Of a DNA stretch of 64,000 nt, positions 22,940 through 30,708 are shown piece after piece. Source of the stretch: a virus. The notes below the pieces were generated by a model, which made no database searches, was not told where the DNA came from, and worked only from the letters and a program-made list of their open reading frames with translations. The position numbers were made by a program, and so were the translations under genes. How positions within the stretch are numbered: the stretch's first letter is position 1; each line of letters starts with the position of its first letter. The stretch covers positions 91,232 to 155,231 of IMG/VR virus record IMGVR_UViG_3300036770_005084. The stretch is one strand, 5' to 3'.

Positions 22940-24976
22940 ATGGAACAACAAGTACAAAATAAACCAAAAAGAATATTAAGAAGAACTCCAAAAATTAATA
23001 TTACAAGTATATCACCTATACTGAAAACTTCTGAAGATATTAAAAAGACTACAAAGAAGTTAAGAAGAACTTTTGAAAGAAGAACATATCTAAAAGGAAC
23101 TCATTTATCAGTTCTTAATAGATATAAAAAAAGACTAGACTCTATTGAAAGAGCACAGGAAGAACAAAGACAAAGAGCATCTAGAAAAAAATATAAAGCA
23201 CCAGATATTAAGAAGTTTGCCGGTAAATTCTTTGCTCCTGGATCTAGTGATGATCCTTTTAAGGCAATAGGTTCTTTAGCAGCATTTAATGCACTTACAA
23301 GTTTTTCTGAGGGAAAAGTATTAGATGCTTTAACACCAGCATTAATTGCTGCTGGAATGTTTGCTGGTCCTGGGTTAATTGGTGCAGGAATAAGTAAAAT
23401 CTTCGACCGAGGATCAAAACCAACAACAGGAGTTGATGTTTCTGGAAGGAGAGTTCCTAAGTCTGCACAGCAAAGATATCTTTCTAGATATGGAGAGAAG
23501 GCATTTAGATCTAGGTTTGGAAACCAAGCACTAAAAAATTTACAGAAACCAGATCCAAGTATTACTCCAAAGGGAACTAGTATTGGTGCCAGAACTTCAA
23601 AAGCATTTTCTAGATTAGGAAAATCTATTATTCCAGGAGTCGGAGCAGTTTTTGGTGGAATAGATGCAGAATTAAGAAGACGTGAGGGTGATTATACTGG
23701 AGCAGCAATTTCTGGGGCATCTGCTGCATTAGATGCTGCAACTGCTGCTTCTGCTGCAACTGGGATTGGTCTTGTTGCTGCTCCATTTTTAGGAATTGCA
23801 TCAATTGCATTAGATCTAGTAAACTTTACTAGAGATATTATTGGAATGAGTGAAAAAGAATCTGAAAGAAACAAAACAAAAATAAACAAACCTTCAGAAG
23901 ATAAAATTAAAGAAAGATTAAAGGAGCAAACTAAACTTCAAAAAGAACAAGTTTCTCAGATAGACAAAAAAGAACCTGAGGGAACACTATCATTTTCACA
24001 AACATTAATAGGATACGATAGAGTTGTAACTAAATTTGAGAAATTTTCAGAGAGTTTTAAAATACAATTGCCAGAAGAAGATCCTGACTATGCAAATTTT
24101 AGAGCATCTGAAGTAGAACGTACAACAGGTCTCATGGGTCCAGTGGATGAACCTGGATATGAATTTACAAAGTATTTAAGTCAATATCTTACTGGAGATC
24201 CAGATAGTCCTTCTTATGATTATTATCATGGAACAGTAAGTAATTACCATGATCACTTAGCATTTAAAGATCGTGAAACTGCAATTAGAGCATATGAATT
24301 TTTAAAATCTAAAGGATTAGATGTTACTGAATTGACAGGGTTTGGTGCTGGAGTTACTGGACCACATAGTGGAGCAGGGTCAATGCACCATTCTGGTCTC
24401 GCATTTGATGTTCCTGGATATCAATGGCAAGGAAGTGGTCCTATTGGAGAAAGAGAATTTAGAGGATCTAGACTGGTTCGACAATATATGAATGAATTTT
24501 TCAAGAATGAAATTGAAAGAGATAAGAAAAAAACTGCTCCAAAACCAACTCCAAAACCAACTTTAAAGGGGCAACCAAAGGGATACGGAAAAGTTCTTAA
24601 TAACGAATATTTTTATTTGGATGGAAAGTATTGGGAAAGAAAAGATAATTCTACAAAAGAAATTGATAAAGAAACATATAAAGCAATTAGAGATAACCAT
24701 AGAACTGGATTTGGATTGCCATCGTATAAAGATATTCCATTGCCATCTGAAGTATCCATAGTTCCTCAAAAAAATGAACAGATTGCAAGATCAATTGAAA
24801 CTTATCCAACATATGATAATAAAAAAATTACAGTTCCTTTGCCAATAATAAATAACCCAGGATCAGAACAAATTGCAATGACTCCAAGCAGTCCTGGGAT
24901 AAGTATGCCATCAGTAAATCGACAAAATACAACATCAGATTTCTTCAAAAAAATTCTACTTAACGAATTGGCATAA
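22940..24976 (+). CDS. second tape-measure-like protein with M15-like peptidase motif
   Basis: A 678-residue protein from ATG 22940 (an in-frame TTG at 22928 is less likely because it overlaps the upstream stop). It shares architecture with the preceding protein: basic helical N-terminus, a K-F-A-G-K-F-F block, and hydrophobic stretches (LIAAGMFAGPGLIGAGIS; AASAATGIGLVAAPFLGIAS). At residues about 470-500, SMHHSGLAFDVPG carries the HxxGxAxD zinc motif of M15 D,D-peptidases. The second metal His is not certain. The C-terminus is Lys/Pro-rich. Likely a virion protein that trims peptide cross-links. Confidence 0.6.
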   Translation: MEQQVQNKPKRILRRTPKINITSISPILKTSEDIKKTTKKLRRTFERRTYLKGTHLSVLNRYKKRLDSIERAQEEQRQRASRKKYKAPDIKKFAGKFFAPGSSDDPFKAIGSLAAFNALTSFSEGKVLDALTPALIAAGMFAGPGLIGAGISKIFDRGSKPTTGVDVSGRRVPKSAQQRYLSRYGEKAFRSRFGNQALKNLQKPDPSITPKGTSIGARTSKAFSRLGKSIIPGVGAVFGGIDAELRRREGDYTGAAISGASAALDAATAASAATGIGLVAAPFLGIASIALDLVNFTRDIIGMSEKESERNKTKINKPSEDKIKERLKEQTKLQKEQVSQIDKKEPEGTLSFSQTLIGYDRVVTKFEKFSESFKIQLPEEDPDYANFRASEVERTTGLMGPVDEPGYEFTKYLSQYLTGDPDSPSYDYYHGTVSNYHDHLAFKDRETAIRAYEFLKSKGLDVTELTGFGAGVTGPHSGAGSMHHSGLAFDVPGYQWQGSGPIGEREFRGSRLVRQYMNEFFKNEIERDKKKTAPKPTPKPTLKGQPKGYGKVLNNEYFYLDGKYWERKDNSTKEIDKETYKAIRDNHRTGFGLPSYKDIPLPSEVSIVPQKNEQIARSIETYPTYDNKKITVPLPIINNPGSEQIAMTPSSPGISMPSVNRQNTTSDFFKKILLNELA

Positions 24977-26274
24977 TGGCATCCTTTTTTAACTATAAAA
25001 TACAAGAATTCATTATAGAATCTTTAGATGGTTCGAAAAATATAGATGCGACTTCTTGTGTTTCCTCGATTAAATATTTTGAAGATTTATTTTCACCATC
25101 AATTTTTATAACGATGGTGCTTGCAAATACTGATGGGTTATTAACTTCTCTTCCAATTCGTGGTGGTGAAAGAGTAAGATTAAAGTTATATCAAGAGGCA
25201 ACTAATTTATATCTATCATTTGAAGAATTAAAAAATCCTTTGTACATATACAAAGTTTATGGATCAACATCAGAATCTACCAGAGAAGTTTTTGCTATTG
25301 ATTTAGCACCTGCAGAAGTGTTTTCAAATGAAACCACAAGAGTTTTTAATAGATATCCAGAATCTGGTGAGGGTCAGTTAATTAGTGATTCTGTTGAAAA
25401 AATATTAAACGATGTTTTGAAGACAAATAAAGTTCGTCAAATTGAAAGATCTGCCAATAGTTATTCTTTTTATGGAAATTCAAAAAAACCATTTGGTGTA
25501 TTGACTTGGTTATGCCCAAAGGCAATACCTACCATTGGAAAGTCCTCAACTACAGAAGGAACTGCTGGATTTTTATTCTATGAAAATAGGGATGGTTATC
25601 ATTTTAGAAGTGTTGATACATTAATGGGTGGATTAATTCCATCATCTTCAGATCAATCTGATTTTATTACATATTATTATGATGAGACTGCTACAAATTA
25701 TGCATCTAGAAGTACAAATACGAAAATTTTAACAATACCAACTTTCGAAAGGAATGAAAACGTATTTGAAAATATGCGGATTGGTATGTATTCAAGTTTA
25801 AATATATTTTTTGATTTAAATACTAAACAATATAATGAATATCAGTATAAATTATCCGATAGTTATGATACTATGAAGCATGTTTCTTCTAGATCAGATA
25901 AACCAAAAATTCCTATGGATTTGGAGAATAGTCCCACAAGACTAATGGTTGGATTTATAGATACAATAGTATCTTCTCCACTTGGAACAAAAGTAGACGC
26001 AAAATTTGATGAAAGAGTAAAGTATCAATCCCAATCTGTTGCTAGATATAATCTTGCATTTAGGCAGTTTTTAAATATTACAATTCCATTAAACTTTAAT
26101 TTGAAAGTTGGAGATGTAATTAGAATAGATATTGGTAAGATTTCAAAAACAAGTAAGGAAAAAGATCAAGAAAAGTCGGGTTTATATTTGATTAAAGAAT
26201 TGGCACACGATTTCTCAGATATTAAAGGATATACTGGACTTAAATTAATTAGAGATTCTTACGGAGCAAGATAA
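24976..26274 (+). CDS. 27: baseplate hub protein gp27-like
   Basis: A 432-residue protein with the gp27/VgrG-type hub layout. The N-terminal barrel (SSIKYFEDLFSPSIFITMVLANT, residues about 27-50, then GGERVRLKL) is followed by a second barrel around KFDERVKYQSQSVARYNLAF and FNLKVGDVIRIDIGKIS (about 375-395), ending KELAHDFSDIKGYTGLKLIRD. gp27 forms the trimeric ring that joins the tail tube to gp5. Overlaps of one base on each side. A gene gp5-like follows, as expected. Confidence 0.8.
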   Translation: MASFFNYKIQEFIIESLDGSKNIDATSCVSSIKYFEDLFSPSIFITMVLANTDGLLTSLPIRGGERVRLKLYQEATNLYLSFEELKNPLYIYKVYGSTSESTREVFAIDLAPAEVFSNETTRVFNRYPESGEGQLISDSVEKILNDVLKTNKVRQIERSANSYSFYGNSKKPFGVLTWLCPKAIPTIGKSSTTEGTAGFLFYENRDGYHFRSVDTLMGGLIPSSSDQSDFITYYYDETATNYASRSTNTKILTIPTFERNENVFENMRIGMYSSLNIFFDLNTKQYNEYQYKLSDSYDTMKHVSSRSDKPKIPMDLENSPTRLMVGFIDTIVSSPLGTKVDAKFDERVKYQSQSVARYNLAFRQFLNITIPLNFNLKVGDVIRIDIGKISKTSKEKDQEKSGLYLIKELAHDFSDIKGYTGLKLIRDSYGAR

Positions 26275-28361
26275 TGTTAGAACAATCTTTAATCAATCCC
26301 AATTTTGCAGGAAGAGATGGATTTAAGTGGTTTATTGGTCTAACTACTGGAGAGATAGATCGAGCAAATGATGAGTATGGATATAGAGTTAAGGTAAGAA
26401 TAATTGGATATCATCCCAAAGATATATCAGATTCTAATTTGCCTTGGGCACATGTTCTTGTACCAACTATTATGGGTAGTGGTGATCGTGGGTGTGGTAT
26501 TTCAGATAACTCAAGAGGTTCTCAAGTAGTAATTGGATTTTTTGCCGATGGTGATGATGGACAACAACCAATAATTATTGGTGCTTTATATAACGGTGAT
26601 AGTGTAATACGAGAGAATTCTATTGATCTTGGAACTAAAAATTTTAAATTATTCAAACCAGAACAGAATGAGATAATAAATCCAAATAATTTACAAGTAA
26701 AGTCAAATAAAACTATTGGTACTAAAACTAAAGCAGAGTCTAATAAATCTTCATCAACCCCAAAAAATACGATTCCGAGAACTGATGGCACTGTTGTAGG
26801 TGAAGAGACAGTAACTCATGCAGAACTTCAAAAGGGAGCAACAGTTTCTATTCCTGGACATTGTGAAAATGCCAAAGATAATATTTCAAAGATTTCACAA
26901 TCTTTAATTAAATTTATTCAGGTATTAAACACTGTAAAGAATGTTGGAGATACTTACATAGATCCTGTTTTGAATAGAATAAAAAATATAGATGATGAAA
27001 TTAATGAAATTGCAGATGCAATTGCAGATTCTTTAAGTGCAATAATTAAAAGAATTCGTGATGAGATTACAACAGGAATTTATAACCTACTAAAAGATTT
27101 TTTAGATAAAATTACATTACCGAAGGATTTAGAAATAGTTAAAAAAATTGCAACAGGACAAATAGCAGATAGTATTTGGTGTGCTTTTAAAAAAATATTG
27201 GATAAAGTAAAGAAGTTTGTATTAGATTTTTTATTTAATTTGATTGGAAAGGTTGTAACAATGCCTCTTTGTGCAGCAGAAGCATTAGTTGGTAGTGTTA
27301 TTCAATCTGTAGCAAATGAAATTACTGATGCAATAGGACCAGTATTAGAAGAAGCATCAAATCTTTTACAAGGATCTATTGGAACTGTCATGTCATATGT
27401 GGATAAAGCAATTGGAATTACAAAAGGTATCGTTAGCTTTTTATCTTGTGAAAACTATGAGTGCAAAGAGGTTTTTGATTATGAAATGAATAAAGGATTT
27501 GTTCCAAAAGGTAATCCAAATTTTGAAGCAATTCTTAATTATTCTCCAGCAAAGGGTGTTAGGAATTTATTGGAAGATGGAACTGGACAAGCAGAAAATT
27601 TCTTAGATGGAATGTCCGGTGGAGATTTGGTCAGTATTCCATGTGATGTATCATCTTTAGAATGTGGATTACCAATCGTAGAATTTTTTGGTGGTGGTGG
27701 ATTTGGTGCTGCTGCCAATTCCGTTGTAGATTCCTTTGGTCAAGTTATGGGAATTAACATAATTAATGGTGGATCTGGATATATATCTGCTCCATATGTA
27801 TCTTTAAAGGATCCTTGTGAAAACGGCAGTGGTGCAACTGCTTATGCAATCATTGATAAAGATGGCAAAGTAACTGATGTTGTTATGGAAACTGTAGGAT
27901 CTAATTATATTGGACCATCAGATCTTGGGAATACTGGAGGTACTGATGATACTGGAAGTACTGGTGATACTGGAGGTACTGATGGTGATATTAGAGATGT
28001 TGCATGTTCTATTGCCCCTATAGATTCTTCAGGATCTACACTTTCTGGATATGTTGAAAAAGTAATAATTAAAAACACTGGAATTGGATATTCTTCAGAA
28101 GATATAATATTTGATTCTTCTTGTCCAAATAGTGATGTTGAAATTGCTCCTATTTTAGATGATGATGGAAGAGTAATTGATGTGGAAATTAAAAATCCAG
28201 GTTCTTTTATTACTATATTCCCAGAGTTGAAAATAAATAGTGAGACTGGTAATGGATTATCTCTAGTTCCTGTATTGAGATTTAATAAAATTGAAGATAC
28301 AAAGATAGAAACAGATCCTACAAAGATTCAAAAAGTTATTTACTGTGCTGATAAAACTTAA
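26274..28361 (+). CDS. 5: baseplate hub protein gp5-like (OB domain, no lysozyme domain)
   Basis: A 695-residue protein. Residues about 15-115 are an OB-fold hub domain (YRVKVRIIGYHP; LPWAHVLVPTIMG; GSQVVIGFFADGDDGQQPIIIGALYNG), as in gp5/VgrG. The middle (about 200-400) is helical. The C-terminal part holds two copies of a GSGY-type beta module (around 495 and 600) separated by a Gly/Thr/Asp-rich linker. I see no T4-lysozyme-like domain and no spike beta-prism; the spike seems to be the next gene. Confidence 0.75.
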   Translation: MLEQSLINPNFAGRDGFKWFIGLTTGEIDRANDEYGYRVKVRIIGYHPKDISDSNLPWAHVLVPTIMGSGDRGCGISDNSRGSQVVIGFFADGDDGQQPIIIGALYNGDSVIRENSIDLGTKNFKLFKPEQNEIINPNNLQVKSNKTIGTKTKAESNKSSSTPKNTIPRTDGTVVGEETVTHAELQKGATVSIPGHCENAKDNISKISQSLIKFIQVLNTVKNVGDTYIDPVLNRIKNIDDEINEIADAIADSLSAIIKRIRDEITTGIYNLLKDFLDKITLPKDLEIVKKIATGQIADSIWCAFKKILDKVKKFVLDFLFNLIGKVVTMPLCAAEALVGSVIQSVANEITDAIGPVLEEASNLLQGSIGTVMSYVDKAIGITKGIVSFLSCENYECKEVFDYEMNKGFVPKGNPNFEAILNYSPAKGVRNLLEDGTGQAENFLDGMSGGDLVSIPCDVSSLECGLPIVEFFGGGGFGAAANSVVDSFGQVMGINIINGGSGYISAPYVSLKDPCENGSGATAYAIIDKDGKVTDVVMETVGSNYIGPSDLGNTGGTDDTGSTGDTGGTDGDIRDVACSIAPIDSSGSTLSGYVEKVIIKNTGIGYSSEDIIFDSSCPNSDVEIAPILDDDGRVIDVEIKNPGSFITIFPELKINSETGNGLSLVPVLRFNKIEDTKIETDPTKIQKVIYCADKT

Positions 28362-28363
28362 AT

Positions 28364-28927
28364 ATGAAAAAACCAAGAGAAAAACCAACAGGATATTTAT
28401 TTAATGATCCTCAGTGTGGAACCATTGCAGTTGGGTTAGATCCAGATTCGGTTAGACCAAGACAAATTGAACTAGTATCACAATCTTTAGCATCGGTGAG
28501 ATTATTTCAAGATGGTGGATTTGACATTAGAAGTCATCCAGATGCAGTTTTGGCAGATAATATATGGAGTAATGCTAAAGATGGTCTATTAGTAAAGGGA
28601 AATAATATACACTTAGATGCTGGAAATGGTACAGTAACAATAACTGCTAGAGAAATTATATTTGAGTCTACTGGCAACGATACTGGGGGAATAACTATTA
28701 GATCAAAGCATAACATAACAATGGATGCTGAAGATAATATAAAACTTGAAGGATCTAATGTTGCAATTGGTGCTAGAAATAAAATGATAGTCGCATCCAA
28801 AGGATTTCTAAATATTCGTGGAATTAATGGTGTTACAATAACTGAACCAAAGCAAAAATTAATTCCTACTTCAATCAATGATTTGATTGACACATTTTTA
28901 TCTTCAGTCTTACCAGGATATTTCTAA
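28364..28927 (+). CDS. beta-helical spike protein (gp5 C-terminal-like, separate gene)
   Basis: A 187-residue protein. Residues about 65-160 are regular beta repeats (IHLDAGNGTVTITAREIIFES; ITIRSKHNITMDAEDNIKLE), the pattern of the gp5/VgrG needle beta-prism. The N-terminus (YLFNDPQCGTIAVGLDPDS) may attach it to the hub. It follows gp5 by 2 nt. In T4 this part is fused to gp5; here it is a separate gene. Membrane-puncturing tip by analogy. Confidence 0.65.
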   Translation: MKKPREKPTGYLFNDPQCGTIAVGLDPDSVRPRQIELVSQSLASVRLFQDGGFDIRSHPDAVLADNIWSNAKDGLLVKGNNIHLDAGNGTVTITAREIIFESTGNDTGGITIRSKHNITMDAEDNIKLEGSNVAIGARNKMIVASKGFLNIRGINGVTITEPKQKLIPTSINDLIDTFLSSVLPGYF

Positions 28928-29646
28928 TGCCATACGTTAATACAGTAGAAACAGAGTCTATTCAGGCAGGAAAGGTATTAAATATACCATTATCCACTGT
29001 TGAAATTTGGCCAAGTTTAGATCCACAACTTCCATTTTCACTTCAAAATATGGCAGTTGCCAATATGGTTGGAATGACAAATCAAATTGGAATTTATAAT
29101 GGATTTGGAGTTTGGGATCAGATGGGAGTATATAATGGATTAGGTCAAGGAACTGATGTTGGTGGGCATATTGATGGTCAACCATACTTAGATAGTTGTT
29201 CACCATCTATGGATCTTTCAACTGCTAATGGAAATCTTTGGGGGTTTTGGAAATATAATGGTGCAACTATTTGTGCACCTTGTCCATCAGACGTAAGATT
29301 AAAGAAAGATATATCTAAAATCGAAAATGCTTTAGATAAAGTTTTATCATTAAATGGTGTCACTTTTTCTTGGAATGAAGAAGTTGCTCCAACATTGTCA
29401 GAAAAATCTAACGGAGAAATTGGATTAATTGCACAAGAAGTTGAAGGTGTTTTGCCTCAATTAATAGAAAATATTCATATTAAAGATTCTATTGATCCTG
29501 TCAAATCTGTAAAATATGAAAATATTGTTGCACTTTTAATCGAAGCAGTTAGGGAACAGCAAGATCAAATTGAAGATTTGAAGAGGACAGTGAAGGAACT
29601 GTCCACTGAATGCCCAAAATGCCAAGGACTGTGCTATGATGTATAG
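28927..29646 (+). CDS. baseplate/tail protein with C-terminal S74 chaperone domain
   Basis: A 239-residue protein. Residues about 40-110 are a Gly/Asn-rich beta region (MVGMTNQIGIYNGFGVWDQM). Residues about 118-230 form a peptidase S74 intramolecular chaperone: SDVRLKKDISKIENALDKVL with the candidate cleavage Ser at 121 and its Lys, then IGLIAQEVEGVLPQLI and a coiled coil LLIEAVREQQDQIEDLKRTV. S74 domains trimerise and self-cleave after folding fibres. It ends with a Cys pair (CPKCQGLC). It may be the short tip of the spike. Confidence 0.8.
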   Translation: MPYVNTVETESIQAGKVLNIPLSTVEIWPSLDPQLPFSLQNMAVANMVGMTNQIGIYNGFGVWDQMGVYNGLGQGTDVGGHIDGQPYLDSCSPSMDLSTANGNLWGFWKYNGATICAPCPSDVRLKKDISKIENALDKVLSLNGVTFSWNEEVAPTLSEKSNGEIGLIAQEVEGVLPQLIENIHIKDSIDPVKSVKYENIVALLIEAVREQQDQIEDLKRTVKELSTECPKCQGLCYDV

Positions 29647-29655
29647 GTACTCCTC

Positions 29656-29832
29656 ATGACCACCATGCAAATTACTCGTGATCAACTGCAAAGTCTTCGT
29701 GAAATGAATGAAGACATTGCAGAGTATTTTATTGATCACAATTTCCCCATCAGTGGTGAAACGTATTGGACGTGCGTAGAATGTTTGGCACAGGCAAAAC
29801 TAGCCGAACTTCGTGGGGAACTTGTCTACTGA
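29656..29832 (+). CDS. small conserved protein (58 aa)
   Basis: ATG 29656 to TGA 29832. It starts MTTMQITRDQLQSLREMNED and contains a Cys pair in WTCVECLAQAKLAEL. It is soluble and helical. Codon use is more GC-rich than the flanking structural genes. It lies between the S74 gene and a bidirectional terminator. The sequence has the look of a conserved cyanophage small protein; function unknown. Confidence 0.6.
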   Translation: MTTMQITRDQLQSLREMNEDIAEYFIDHNFPISGETYWTCVECLAQAKLAELRGELVY

Positions 29833-29869
29833 TTTCAAAATTGACTTTTTATTTCAAAAAAGGTCGAAA

Positions 29870-29906
29870 AAAAATCCCGGCAAAAATTTGCTGTAGGGGT
29901 TTTTAT
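29870..29906. terminator. bidirectional terminator between convergent genes
   Basis: AAAAATCCC (29870-29878) pairs with GGGGTTTTT (29896-29904, one G-U), with an inner GCAA/TTGC stem. There is a T-tract on the plus strand after the stem and a longer one on the minus strand (the A-run before 29875). It separates the plus-strand tail genes from the minus-strand gene ending at 29903. Confidence 0.65.
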
Positions 29907-30637
29907 AGAAATTCAGCATTTTCTGGGTTCTTTAAAAAGTTTAATATTTTTTCACTTTTTTGAATTTGTTTTTTAAGTTTCTTTCTAGTAAGTTTATAAG
30001 CATAATTTTGAAGTTCAATTTCAATTCTAAATTCCCTCAAATCATTTACTTTATTAATATACTTTTTTCGATCATTTTGCAATATTACGATTTGACCTTC
30101 TAAAGATGTAATAGAACTTGCAAATCCTGGGCATCCACATGGGAAAACGGCATAACAGGTTGCCGTATCATTGTAGTAAGATCCAATGGCAACTGGTTGT
30201 ACTTTTAAAATAGTTCCTATACCAGAATTGGATATTGCAAAAGAACCAGATATTGATTCAAAAGGATTTGGATCTTGATATTTAAATCCTTCATAGTTAA
30301 TATCATCTCTATATACTGTTGTTATTCCTGCTGTAGTCGTTCCACATCCAGCAGCAACAGATTCTGCTGCAATAACACTAAGTTGAATTTGTAAATTGTT
30401 GATTTGTGTATTAATTTCTATTATTTTTTTATCAATTTGTTTAATTGGATATTCATAATAATCTAAGGTTTCGTCTGGTCCATATATCGTTATTTCTTCC
30501 CTGTTTGTTAACCCAATTCCAGTCTTGGTGCTATATTTACTTTCTATAGTTTTTAACTGTTCTAATTGACTATTATCTAAGTCTATCTTTTGTTCGTAGA
30601 AATTTATAAGTGACTCTGTTTTTTCGTTTAATGACAT
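29903..30637 (-). CDS. uncharacterised coiled-coil virion-type protein (244 aa)
   Basis: A 244-residue protein with coiled coils at both ends (NEKTESLINFYEQKIDLDNS; KQIDKKIIEINTQINNLQIQL, and a C-terminal Lys-rich helix KKLKKQIQKSEKILNFL) around a central beta/Cys region (TATCYAVFPCGCPGFASS, residues about 155-172). It is the only minus-strand gene in this part and has its own AATAAATA late motif upstream. It is flanked by tail genes, so a structural or fibre-assembly role is likely. Family not recognised. Confidence 0.7.
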   Translation of the reverse strand: MSLNEKTESLINFYEQKIDLDNSQLEQLKTIESKYSTKTGIGLTNREEITIYGPDETLDYYEYPIKQIDKKIIEINTQINNLQIQLSVIAAESVAAGCGTTTAGITTVYRDDINYEGFKYQDPNPFESISGSFAISNSGIGTILKVQPVAIGSYYNDTATCYAVFPCGCPGFASSITSLEGQIVILQNDRKKYINKVNDLREFRIEIELQNYAYKLTRKKLKKQIQKSEKILNFLKNPENAEFL

Positions 30638-30659
30638 AATTTAAAGATAATAATAGTTT

Positions 30660-30667
30660 TATTTATT
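30660..30667 (-). promoter_or_regulatory. late promoter motif, minus strand
   Basis: Reads AATAAATA on the minus strand, 23 nt upstream of the minus-strand ATG at 30637. It is adjacent to the plus-strand motif at 30668. Confidence 0.5.
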
Positions 30668-30675
30668 GATAAATA
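30668..30675 (+). promoter_or_regulatory. late promoter motif, plus strand
   Basis: GATAAATA, 33 nt upstream of the ATG at 30709. It abuts the minus-strand motif at 30660-30667, giving back-to-back divergent late promoters. Confidence 0.55.
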
Positions 30676-30708
30676 AAACAGAAGAAAAAATCTATAGGAT
30701 ATTCTAGA

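Noticed and set aside
26274-28361. A T4-type lysozyme domain in the gp5-like protein
   Set aside because: I looked for an E-x8-D/T pattern and a lysozyme-like helical block after the OB domain; the middle region is helical but shows no such signature.
29833-29963. Small plus-strand frame continuing past 29832 (rich in Lys/Phe)
   Set aside because: It runs through the bidirectional terminator and the end of the minus-strand gene; composition is AT-driven and there is no RBS.
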